Shown here piece after piece: positions 50,303 through 58,293 of a stretch of DNA of 64,000 bases; within the stretch, counting starts at the first letter, position 1, and each line of letters starts with the position of its first letter. Source of the stretch: Acidimicrobiia bacterium (GTDB lineage Bacteria; Actinomycetota; Acidimicrobiia; IMCC26256; JAGNEX01). The translations under genes were made by a program, and so were the position numbers. The DNA is taken from contig JACJWE010000002.1 in assembly GCA_020637365.1 (NCBI GenBank), positions 1 through 64,000 on the forward strand, in the 5' to 3' direction. The notes beneath the pieces were generated by a model, which did not search any database, was not told the origin of the DNA, and saw only the letters and a list, made by a program, of their open reading frames with translations.

Positions 50303-51267
50303 TTTGAACGCTTACCTTTGTCGCCTGACCAGGTCACGGTCAGCACCTCACCGCCGTTGAATTCGGGGGCCTCAGAAGCGGATTTCAGGATTGAGGCTGC
50401 CAGCTCGCCTTCGGAAGCGAGTTCTTCGTCTCCGCCAACAACTTTGAAGTCGCAAGCCGTTCGAAGTCGAAGCCCCTCGTTGAGGAAACGGCGGATCTCC
50501 CAACGGGCAACATCGATCAGGGTTTCGGTAGCGGCTTCCGAAAGTCCGTATGCGGTCAGTTGCTTGGTATCGATGACGAACTGCGCTGTGATACTCGCGG
50601 CGACAAACTCGACTCTCTGAAAAGGTACCGAGCCGTAGCCTTCAGCTGCCCCGGCCTTGTTCTCGCCGATGCTGTGCCGTACCTCGTCACGCTTCACACC
50701 GCCGGAATACACCGGGCGGACATTTTGAGCCTCGATCACACCGGTGATCGCTCGGGCGAGCTTTGGTTGGCCGACCCACTCCTTCTGGTTGAAGAACACC
50801 CCATGCAACAAACTGAACGGGTCAAGTCCTGCGACAGCGCGAGCTATGTGTCCCGCGTTCAGTGGGCGATCGTCCTGAAGGTCGAGGACATTTCCGATGT
50901 AGGCGAGCATTCCCGTGCCGTCACTCGTTGTCGCCTCCCTGATGAACGCTGAAGCGAGGCGGTGAGCCTCAAGACGGCTCGAAGTCAGAAATTCTCCGTC
51001 GGTATTGACCACTCGCACCCACGGTAAACCGGCGACGACGGCTTCTGGGACATCTTGTGTGCCGTCCCACGCCGCAGCTTCGAGACGGTTCGCGACCGAC
51101 TGTGCAGACTCCACCAAAAGCGCTGGCTCCCAGCTAACCGAACCGTCATCGGCGACGATCGGTCGTTCGTACTGAGCAGCCCCGATATCAGGAAAGCCAG
51201 TCGCTTGGAACCTGTCGCCCATAACCGGACGAAGTTGGACTTCATAGATTTCGTGACGTGGGGACAT
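50299..51267 (-). CDS. csb1: Csb1 (Cas7-like backbone subunit), type I-G
   Basis: 322 residues of the GSU0053/Csb1 family, the RAMP-fold Cas7 counterpart that coats the crRNA in the I-G effector. It begins EIYEVQLRPVMGDRFQATGFPDIGAAQY and holds VESAQSVANRLEAAAWDGT, seen in shorter pieces such as ESAQSVANRLE, the family hallmark, then FSLLHGVFFNQKEW and LRLRTACDFKVVG. GAGGAGG sits at ideal distance before the ATG. It follows csx17 after a 133-base gap with a hairpin, the only real gap inside the operon. Confidence 0.92.
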   Translation of the reverse strand: MSPRHEIYEVQLRPVMGDRFQATGFPDIGAAQYERPIVADDGSVSWEPALLVESAQSVANRLEAAAWDGTQDVPEAVVAGLPWVRVVNTDGEFLTSSRLEAHRLASAFIREATTSDGTGMLAYIGNVLDLQDDRPLNAGHIARAVAGLDPFSLLHGVFFNQKEWVGQPKLARAITGVIEAQNVRPVYSGGVKRDEVRHSIGENKAGAAEGYGSVPFQRVEFVAASITAQFVIDTKQLTAYGLSEAATETLIDVARWEIRRFLNEGLRLRTACDFKVVGGDEELASEGELAASILKSASEAPEFNGGEVLTVTWSGDKGKRSK

Positions 51268-51356
51268 TGGTCCTCCTCAGGGTAAGTGACAGCAGGTGAT
51301 CTGCCGCCAGGTTGTGAGACAGGGCTCCCAAAAGCGGGTCCACCCCTCGGTTCCTC

Positions 51357-51384
51357 GTCACCCCGAAACCAAACGGGGGGTGAC
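51357..51384 (-). promoter_or_regulatory. Stem-loop between csx17 and csb1
   Basis: GTCACCCC and GGGGTGAC form a perfect 8-bp stem with a 12-base loop. No T run follows in the leftward direction, so it is not a standard intrinsic terminator. It could cap or shield the downstream mRNA or act as an attenuator that sets effector subunit ratios. Confidence 0.55.
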
Positions 51385-51400
51385 CGAGACTTGTGAACGA

Positions 51401-53812
51401 TCAGGGGGTCGAGATGGTTGAGCTTCCTGAGAGCTCCGACGACTCGCCTAGCTCATCGTCCGGCTGACGGGCGCCCCTTGGATTGGTCTCCATCGCAGGG
51501 TCGCCCACCACCCGGGCTAGAGCATCCGCAGCCGACCAGGATCCGATGGGGATCAACAGCGAAGCCGCAAGCAACGTTGGGTCGATGACAGAACCCGCTC
51601 CCCTTGCATCAAGTGGGGACAGCGCTTTGGTCTGCAGACCGCCGATTCGGAGACGGGTGATGGCGCGTTGTACCACCTCCTCGGTACGGCCCGCAGCAAG
51701 CAGCGCTCCCCAATCGGCTCGCGGCCTCGCCATGAGACGCCGGGACACACGGCTCCCCTCCGGTGTGCGCTCATTCCATTCGGTCAGCGGGACGAAGAAG
51801 GGAGCCAACAAGAGATACGCCATCGGAAGCAGATCCTTGTAAGGAAACGGATCCCTTGGCCCTCTGCGGGACAGCGAACCGAGTGACGATTCGGCCGCCA
51901 ATGACGACGCCTCGCGCTGACCTACGCTGAAGGGCAAGTAGCCAATCAGTAGGCGCTCGAACCGCTCAAGATCAAATGCTGAACCAGCGACATTCAGGAA
52001 CTGAGCAACGTCACCGAGAGAGACCCGAACCGGGCGTGTCGGGTAACAAACCGCCAGTCCCACACCGGTGGTTGCGACGGAGCGCTCCGTTCCCTCCGCC
52101 GACGACCGAGGGGAGGGATTGCGGAGAGGTTCTCGCTGCACCTCGATGAAACGACTGGCCAAGGCATCGGCGAGTACTTGGAGAATCGGCCGCGACCCCA
52201 GGCCGCTCACAGTCGACCGCGTGCCATACCACGTTGGTTGGCGACCGTCGATCCGAATCGGTCGAATCAGGGTGCGAAGAGACAAAGTCCTCCGCGTTGT
52301 CCAGTCACGCTGCGTTGCGAGAGCCAATGCTATGCGGTGTTCCGGCGAACCGTCGTCGAGGTGTTGAGCCCACTCGCGGGCATTCAGGTGAGGCACCGGT
52401 GGAACGAACTCCTGAGCTGACGGAGAACGACTGATCTGAGCCTCTAGCCCTCCGAGTGCAATGAGAACGTCTTGAAGGCGTTCGGGACTTTCAGCCATCG
52501 CTAGGTTCCACAACGCTCGCTTCGTGGCATGCAACTCCGCGATGACACCGTTGGATACCTGCTTCCCCTCGAGACGATCGAGCCATCGATCGAGCTCAGA
52601 TGTGAGCGGGACGACATCGGACGATCGTGGACGGACTTGTCCCGCGGGTACTGCAAATACCGACAGACCGTTACGTTCGGCAAACACAAAACGATTGAAG
52701 ACCGACACACCGCGCGCAGCGCCCAATGAGCTGGCACCCCGAACGGCGTCCAAAGCGTTCTTGGCCTGCTTTCCTCGCCACGAAACGCGTCCCTGACCCA
52801 AGAGATGCCTGATTTCTCGCAGAGTCCAGAAATCGTTCCATAGCGGCGCCCAAAACTCGGCCCGTGCATTCTCAGAGGCCGCCGAAGCGTGACCGATTGG
52901 ACTCATCTCGAACATGAATGGTGTCGCCGACAGCTTTGAACGATGCCTAGCTCCATGGTGCGCGCCGCTCTCAGCTCCCCATTGTCTCGCTGCGCTAGAC
53001 CGCATCATCGTTGTCCCGATGAAGCACAACACGTAGGTCCACGGGTTGGATACGAACTGCTTCTCTTTCCATGCAGACCGAGGGTCACCAGCACCAGCGG
53101 GGTCAAACATTCCCGTAGCGTCACCGACGAGACGAGTTGATCCTGAGAACAGCGCCTGGCGGAGCAATTCTTCGCTGCGTTGACGCGACATCGAACCTCT
53201 GCCGTCCGTCAGGCTGAGGACGGTGACCAGCTTGGTGGCGAAGTTGCGACTGAATTCCAATCGCCCGTCGTTGCCGCCCGAACCCAGAATCGCCGGATAG
53301 GCAAACGACGGCGCGTTGTTGGTGTCATGTCCCAGCGACACCACGGCGGCGTCGAGCCATGGCAGAGCCGCATCGGGCAGGCGCTCTCGAAGAAGCAACA
53401 ACATGCGGGCTTTGCCGTCCGCTGTGATCTTGGAGTTGCTCGGATCCACAAACTTGGGGTTGCGAGCGAGTTCGGCGAAGGTCGAGCGACCGACCGAGAT
53501 GGCGTCGCGGTAGTCCGCAAACCGAGGCGCCGACGTCCCTTCAATCACCTCCAGGTCGTCCTGTGCCGCACGCCCGTCAAACCCTGATGAACCGTTCCAG
53601 GGCGAGATGATGGGCGTAGGTGACCAACTGTCGAGGAAAAAGTCGACGAGCTCATCGGCAGTAGCCATTGTGTGAACCACCAGCTCGCCGCGCCGCCACG
53701 CGAAACGGGCAGAGGGGTCGAGTTGGGTACCGACCGCCTGGATCACGCCGAACCCAGAAAGCAATCGCATCAGCGGCAAGTCGGTACAACCGGAGAGGTG
53801 AATGGTATTCAT
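51401..53812 (-). CDS. csx17: Csx17 (Cas8-like large subunit), type I-G
   Basis: 803 residues of the Csx17/Cas8u2 family, the large effector subunit thought to recognise the PAM. The start IHLSGCTDLPLMRLLSGFGVIQAV is the family's N-terminal motif (seen here as LSGCTDLPLMRLL). Further landmarks are WNGSSGFDGR, a VSLGHDTNNAPSFAYPAILGSGGNDGRLEFSRNF region (read in pieces: PAILGSGGNDGRLEFS), and QFVSNPWTYVLCFIGTTM. Its start overlaps the cas3 stop by four bases. Codon use and GC look like those of the other cas genes. Confidence 0.93.
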   Translation of the reverse strand: MNTIHLSGCTDLPLMRLLSGFGVIQAVGTQLDPSARFAWRRGELVVHTMATADELVDFFLDSWSPTPIISPWNGSSGFDGRAAQDDLEVIEGTSAPRFADYRDAISVGRSTFAELARNPKFVDPSNSKITADGKARMLLLLRERLPDAALPWLDAAVVSLGHDTNNAPSFAYPAILGSGGNDGRLEFSRNFATKLVTVLSLTDGRGSMSRQRSEELLRQALFSGSTRLVGDATGMFDPAGAGDPRSAWKEKQFVSNPWTYVLCFIGTTMMRSSAARQWGAESGAHHGARHRSKLSATPFMFEMSPIGHASAASENARAEFWAPLWNDFWTLREIRHLLGQGRVSWRGKQAKNALDAVRGASSLGAARGVSVFNRFVFAERNGLSVFAVPAGQVRPRSSDVVPLTSELDRWLDRLEGKQVSNGVIAELHATKRALWNLAMAESPERLQDVLIALGGLEAQISRSPSAQEFVPPVPHLNAREWAQHLDDGSPEHRIALALATQRDWTTRRTLSLRTLIRPIRIDGRQPTWYGTRSTVSGLGSRPILQVLADALASRFIEVQREPLRNPSPRSSAEGTERSVATTGVGLAVCYPTRPVRVSLGDVAQFLNVAGSAFDLERFERLLIGYLPFSVGQREASSLAAESSLGSLSRRGPRDPFPYKDLLPMAYLLLAPFFVPLTEWNERTPEGSRVSRRLMARPRADWGALLAAGRTEEVVQRAITRLRIGGLQTKALSPLDARGAGSVIDPTLLAASLLIPIGSWSAADALARVVGDPAMETNPRGARQPDDELGESSELSGSSTISTP

Positions 53813-56412
53813 GCGAAGACCTCCGGGGTCTCGGTGTTCGCGGCGACACGAGCGACAGGGCCACGTTCAAGATGCGCACCAGGAGTCGATTCGTGGGGTT
53901 CGTGTGGTTTTGGAATGCCTGCTCTTGCGTTCGATGGGTTAGCGGAGGCGTGCCAATCCGCCAATCGAACGACCCCCTCTAGGTAGGCAAGCCGGAACGG
54001 GCCAAGATCCCCACGGTCTCGCAGCTCGAGAGCACGATCGGTCCAGGATCGGTCGCGGCCCGACCCACCAAACTCCGCAATCTCCAATGAACACGTGGTC
54101 TCGGGAAGGTCGAAGCCCAATACCGATAGCGGACCGACGGTGTCTGTGGCGAGAACGCCCAGTATCGGCTGTTGGCCCTGAATCGCTTTCTCCTGGGAGT
54201 GCGCCCGAAGTCCAACCCTGATCCGGCCGTGGTGCGCTGCCACGAGGTATCGCACGAGATCCCGGTCAGTCGCCTGAAGAAATGCGGGATGTTCGTCGTC
54301 GAGCAACATGAGCAACGACACCAGTTCGTGCCGAAAATAGGGGCGCGAATGTCGACCCCGGTTCTCAGATTTTGCCCAGATTGCATCGTGGGGTGGAGCC
54401 ATCCCCGAATCCCCGCCGAGCAGTGTGTCCTGAAACACCCGATGGGCCTTGCCAAGGTCGTGCCAGACGGCGGCTGAGCGGACCGCTTCAGACATGTCCG
54501 CGGTGAAACCCACCACATCTGCCGCAAGCAGGCGCGAGACGAGACGGTCGACAGCGACCTGCACGTCGCGCAGGTGATCGTCCAACGTCACCCACCCACC
54601 GCGATCTAACGACAAGGTGTCATCACCGATCGCTTCGAGTGCTTCGAGACCGTTGTCGTCGTCGACCGCCACGTCAACCGCTGTCGGTTCGGCAGACTCA
54701 TCCCCGGCGATACTGAGGCGCGGGACCGTCTTTCCGGGCAGTCCCGTCCAGCCGAGCTTGGGGTCGAGACCGCCCATCGATGGCGACAAAATGCACAGAT
54801 CACCGGGCATGACCTGCCAGACGCGGTCACGAACGATCGGCTTCCATTCACCGGAGCGAGATGAGGAAGCGACGTCAAACTTCCAGGCTTGCAATGACCC
54901 TGGCTTCTTCGACGCCTTGTTGAGGAAGTCGCGGAACTGCCCGACCGGCACGCCGCACAGCTCCTCGGTCGCCACATACTTTGCTGTCGGTGCTGACCCA
55001 TCGGGCACATCGAGCCAAGCAACCTGCACATCGAGCGATTCAACGTCTCGGATGTACGAGCTCACGTCGATGACATTGCCGGTCAAATCTGGCGTGGTGT
55101 CAAACAGGTCGTACAGGTCATCCCGGCGCAGCGCTGCAAACGGGCCCGCTGGCTCAACGTCGGCGAAGGTGCTGAGCTCCTTATTGGTCAATGTTTGACT
55201 GTCGATACTGCGGAGCAGCTGGGCTGCTGCGTCGCAGAGTTCAGACTCGTAGGGGGCCGGGGTCGCAGCCTCGAACCACAAGATCTGGGCACCGTCGAGC
55301 CGACCGTCACGGTTACACCGTCCCGCCCTTTGAACGATGGAGGACCAAGGAGCAACCTGCGTGAACATCGTCCGACACGAGAGGTCGACACCTGCTTCGA
55401 TGACCTGAGTCGAGACGATGATGCGGCCCCGGTCGCCCGGATCGGAAGACAATCGGGCGGTCAAAGCGTCCCGATCGGCGCCACGAAAACGCGAGTGAAT
55501 GAGGAGCACATCGGGGGCACCGTCACCCACTGCGAGCTTGACAACTTCTTGGTAGAGCGACTGAGCATCTTTCACGCGGTTACACACAGCGATGGTGTTG
55601 GAACCCTCCAGGTGTTCTGCAAGGATTCGAGCTGCGACAGGTTTGGCGAAGTCCTTCGGTGAAACGTCGAGCTCGCGGAACGTGCGCTGCGCACCCAGCC
55701 GGGTAGCCAGCCCGCCGCACCGATCAGCTTCGCTCAACTGGCGGTAAGTCAACTTGCGCTGTTGACTCTGCCACGCATCACCCAACAAGTCCTCGCTAAT
55801 CGTCGCCGACATCCACATGGTGTGAGTTGGCCCGAAGGTTCCAACCGCCTCACGCAGTCCTTGAAGCCGAACCGAGGTCGGGAAGCCAACGCCCATCAAT
55901 TGCGTCTCGTCAAATACCCACTGGACGTCGTTGTTGAAGAAGCCGAACTCGATGGGCTGGACAAATCGAGGTACGCCGTAGCCGCGATTGAGTGCTCTCG
56001 ACAGGGCCATGTCCATTGTCGCGATGAAGATTGCGTCCCGCTCAGGATGATCCATCCAAGCCCGCATGGACGCCCGGTCCTCGCCGCCTCTCAAGAGATG
56101 CACCTGAATCGGCGGGTGATCCTCACCATTGGTCTGGGCTTCCGCTTCCACCCACTCACCGACCACTTTCAGCTGTTGCTCAACAAGGGTTCGCAACGGC
56201 AGAGCCAATACGAGCCACCTTGGGGTCTGCCGCCGAACTTCCGGGTTTGGATGATGGCGGCGCCGATACATCCACGGCACCACCGCCCCAGCAGTTTTGC
56301 CGCATCCGGTCGGGACGTTGAGCACGTCTGGGAGACCCTCAACCCCCAGACACGCTTGGTACGGATACGGGTTGTTGTTGGTTATCTGGCGGAAGAACTC
56401 ATCAATGTCCAT
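53809..56412 (-). CDS. cas3: Cas3 helicase-nuclease with C-terminal HD domain, type I-G
   Basis: About 867 residues. The N-terminal superfamily 2 helicase has Walker A VPTGCGKTAG (residues ~33-42), VLALPLRTLVEQQLKVV, the DExx-box variant FDETQ, a motif III-like MSASTISED segment read as SATISED, and motif VI region VQRAGRCNRDG. The HD nuclease is at the C-terminus: WHDLGKAHRVFQ, HELVSLLML, AHHGRIR and ADWHA. Helicase-then-HD order is the type I-G arrangement. No ribosome site is clear; ATG at 56412 begins the domain, ATG at 56448 is an alternative. A putative promoter and a solo mini-CRISPR lie upstream. Confidence 0.93.
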   Translation of the reverse strand: MDIDEFFRQITNNNPYPYQACLGVEGLPDVLNVPTGCGKTAGAVVPWMYRRRHHPNPEVRRQTPRWLVLALPLRTLVEQQLKVVGEWVEAEAQTNGEDHPPIQVHLLRGGEDRASMRAWMDHPERDAIFIATMDMALSRALNRGYGVPRFVQPIEFGFFNNDVQWVFDETQLMGVGFPTSVRLQGLREAVGTFGPTHTMWMSATISEDLLGDAWQSQQRKLTYRQLSEADRCGGLATRLGAQRTFRELDVSPKDFAKPVAARILAEHLEGSNTIAVCNRVKDAQSLYQEVVKLAVGDGAPDVLLIHSRFRGADRDALTARLSSDPGDRGRIIVSTQVIEAGVDLSCRTMFTQVAPWSSIVQRAGRCNRDGRLDGAQILWFEAATPAPYESELCDAAAQLLRSIDSQTLTNKELSTFADVEPAGPFAALRRDDLYDLFDTTPDLTGNVIDVSSYIRDVESLDVQVAWLDVPDGSAPTAKYVATEELCGVPVGQFRDFLNKASKKPGSLQAWKFDVASSSRSGEWKPIVRDRVWQVMPGDLCILSPSMGGLDPKLGWTGLPGKTVPRLSIAGDESAEPTAVDVAVDDDNGLEALEAIGDDTLSLDRGGWVTLDDHLRDVQVAVDRLVSRLLAADVVGFTADMSEAVRSAAVWHDLGKAHRVFQDTLLGGDSGMAPPHDAIWAKSENRGRHSRPYFRHELVSLLMLLDDEHPAFLQATDRDLVRYLVAAHHGRIRVGLRAHSQEKAIQGQQPILGVLATDTVGPLSVLGFDLPETTCSLEIAEFGGSGRDRSWTDRALELRDRGDLGPFRLAYLEGVVRLADWHASANPSNARAGIPKPHEPHESTPGAHLERGPVARVAANTETPEVFA

Positions 56413-56500
56413 CGTGGTTCGTCTTTGCATGTCACAGGGGTGGGGCATGATTGGCGGTGCAGACCAGAAGGAATGCCGACCGGTCCACCGCCGGAAGCAG

Positions 56501-56530
56501 ATGATGCCACACGGCAGACAACGACGTCAA
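56501..56530 (-). promoter_or_regulatory. Putative cas operon promoter
   Basis: On the minus strand TTGACG (56530-56525) and CATCAT (56506-56501) are separated by 18 bases, matching sigma-70-type -35 and -10 boxes at 5/6 and 4/6. The start point would be near 56494, about 80 bases before the cas3 ATG at 56412. Confidence 0.55.
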
Positions 56531-56546
56531 GAGGCAGGCACTGTTT

Positions 56547-56563
56547 CCTGATCTTACTCTTAC
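56547..56563 (-). promoter_or_regulatory. Putative target site of the mini-CRISPR guide, with TTG PAM
   Basis: The minus-strand sequence GTAAGAGTAAGATCAGG matches the first 17 bases of the pseudo-spacer at 14 positions, including bases 1-8. TTG lies immediately 5' (56566-56564), which fits a TTN-type PAM recalled for I-U/I-G. A full 36-base protospacer would extend to 56528 and overlap the -35 box. Confidence 0.65.
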
Positions 56564-56617
56564 CAATCCGCTATTGGGGTGCGGCGCCGAAGCCCTGCCA
56601 CCACGACAGAACCTCGG

Positions 56618-56725
56618 CGAGTCGAGGGGCCGGGCGCTGGTGGCCCGGAAAGATTCTGGGTAATACGCGAGCCAGACCTAACTCTTACGCCGCAATTGGG
56701 CCGGGTCAGCGAGACTGCCCGGATC
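56618..56725 (-). ncRNA. Solo mini-CRISPR, probable CreR-type guide RNA repressing the cas operon
   Basis: Leftward order. The first pseudo-repeat (56725-56689, 37 bases) matches the last 18 bases of the array repeat at 16 positions, with the 3' handle ATTGCGGC identical. A 36-base pseudo-spacer follows (56688-56653), the same length as many array spacers. A second pseudo-repeat (56652-56618) keeps the hairpin with a perfect CCGGGC/GCCCGG stem and the GCCCGGCCCC segment, but its handle is lost, as expected because the last repeat supplies only the 3' stem. The pseudo-spacer seed matches a site beside the cas3 promoter. An AATAAT -10-like hexamer lies upstream at 56761-56766. Confidence 0.72.
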
Positions 56726-56760
56726 GGTCAACGAACCCTCACCGGGCACGCTGCCTCTGC

Positions 56761-56792
56761 ATTATTAGACGATGCTCAGGATAAAGGGACAA
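56761..56792 (-). promoter_or_regulatory. Candidate promoter of the mini-CRISPR RNA
   Basis: On the minus strand TTGTCC (56792-56787) and AATAAT (56766-56761) lie 20 bases apart, which is longer than ideal. If used, transcription would start near 56754 and enter the first pseudo-repeat about 30 bases later. Confidence 0.4.
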
Positions 56793-57181
56793 CCCCTGGC
56801 ATAGGCACTGCTGGCGTTAAGGGTCCAGCGGGCGACAGATCGAGTCCTTCAAGGTCGTTCCACACCCTTCGCTGGGCGTTCAAGGCCTCCGCACACTGGT
56901 ACCCCAGCCGCGATCCTTTCTGAGCGCCCGACACCACGAATCATGGGATGGCTGCAGTGGACTCAGACGCTCAGACAGGTGTTGGCGCTGCCGGACCGCA
57001 AGCTGACCTCAGTCGTGGTGGTCGTGGTCGAGATGCGGATCGCTAGCCAGCGCGCCAGTGGCGGGGAAGCGATTTTCCCCACTCCCCGAGGCAGGACGGA
57101 CACACTCCGAAAACCACAGTGCCTGGTCAGCGCCGCACGCACGTGTCGCGGCACAACCGCCCACCAAGACATCTGCAGCAC
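56793..57181. other. Gene-free region between the CRISPR locus and the lipocalin gene
   Basis: No convincing coding frame on either strand. A leftward 72-codon frame at 56963-57181 has no recognisable features and is not called. No further CRISPR-repeat-like copy was found here by eye. Confidence 0.4.
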
Positions 57182-57793
57182 CTAAATCGACACTTGATGA
57201 GGAAGCGTGGTGCCCGATTCCCAGTGATCAATAATCAACGTGGACAGATTGAACCCCAGCTCGCGGGCTCGATTGAGGTAGGCCTCGCCCAGATCAACCT
57301 CAAAGACGTATGGCTCGCGGCCCAGGAGCCACAACGACATACGGTCAGGACTTCCAACCAAGGCCATCGAGTAGTCCTCTGCCAGCTCGAGGATCCAGTA
57401 GTTGTCCACCTCACGACCGAGAATGTCGGGGGCTGACCCGCCGAAGGCCAGACTCATCCTGGCGTGCGAACGTGACGCATCTTTGGCGACGGTAGCGACA
57501 CCGGTCACATCGGCAATCTTGTTGCGATCTCGATAGAACACGCTGCGAACCGCCATAGTGTCGCCATCGTTGTGACGGAAGTCGGCCATCGCCAGCGTGC
57601 CGTCGGGCTGGCCCTCCGATGGGAGTCGCGCGAGCTCAAACCATCGCCCGGCATACTGGTCGAGGTCGACGAAGGCAACAGTGGGCAGCGGGCCACAGGA
57701 CACTTTCAGGGTCGACGTGCTCAGCCGACGCCCACTAGCCGCATCGGGCTGATCCGAGATCGTGGGCTGACGGGGACTGGCGTGTTGCGTCAT
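57182..57793 (-). CDS. Lipocalin (Blc-like) family protein
   Basis: 203 residues with the bacterial lipocalin pattern: VDLDQYAGRWFELARLP (first strand with G-x-W), FRHNDGDTMAVRSVFYRD, a VDNYWILELAEDYSMALVGSPDRMSLWLLGREP late-barrel segment seen as NYWILEL and YSMALVGSPDRMSLWLLGR. These small barrels bind lipids or lysophospholipids. Unlike enterobacterial Blc there is no lipobox; the first ~35 residues are polar, so it may be cytosolic or start further in. It is leftward and stands alone. Confidence 0.85.
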   Translation of the reverse strand: MTQHASPRQPTISDQPDAASGRRLSTSTLKVSCGPLPTVAFVDLDQYAGRWFELARLPSEGQPDGTLAMADFRHNDGDTMAVRSVFYRDRNKIADVTGVATVAKDASRSHARMSLAFGGSAPDILGREVDNYWILELAEDYSMALVGSPDRMSLWLLGREPYVFEVDLGEAYLNRARELGFNLSTLIIDHWESGTTLPHQVSI

Positions 57794-58293
57794 AGCGCCA
57801 CCATAGGGTTCTGCCGGTCGGCAACGGGCGCGACTCCAGCAATGTTGACGTGATGGGCCGTCGCGATTGAACCGACGTCTCCTCGTCGTTGACCTGCAAC
57901 TTCGCGATATTCAATCCAGTATCTTCCGACGGCGACGAGCGCCAATCACGTGGTTGCACCCCCGATCAGAGGGCACCGCAGATGCCCCCTTTGCCTTGAG
58001 AGAACCACGACCATTTTCATTCGGCGGACTCCCCCACGACGACGGACTCGCCCAGGACGTAGATGTAACGGCACTCCGGGAGCAGTCCGTCGGCCGGCCG
58101 CAGAGGACCGCTGCCTAGTCGTTGCTTCGGCAGATATTTTCTTTGACCATAGGTTGACTAACGAACACCCGTTCCCTACAATGTGGCTCTGCTCACGCTT
58201 TCGAGCTGAGAGCACCTATCGCGTTGCACGACGCCACAAGCCGGTTCCGTCCTGGGCTCGGTTTCACTTTGAACTTCCTTCTCCTCGGGGGTC
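57794..58293. other. Gene-free region upstream of the HNH protein
   Basis: Between the leftward lipocalin and the rightward DUF222/HNH gene. No coding frame or RNA gene was recognised. The right end should carry the HNH gene promoter. Confidence 0.35.

Noticed and set aside
56618..56725. tracrRNA-like anti-repeat
   Set aside because: The element is in repeat orientation relative to its own hairpin and the locus is type I without Cas9 or RNase III-dependent processing, so a tracr role makes no sense.
56963..57181. A leftward 72-codon open frame after the CRISPR locus
   Set aside because: No ribosome site, odd composition with a poly-Thr run, and no recognisable similarity.
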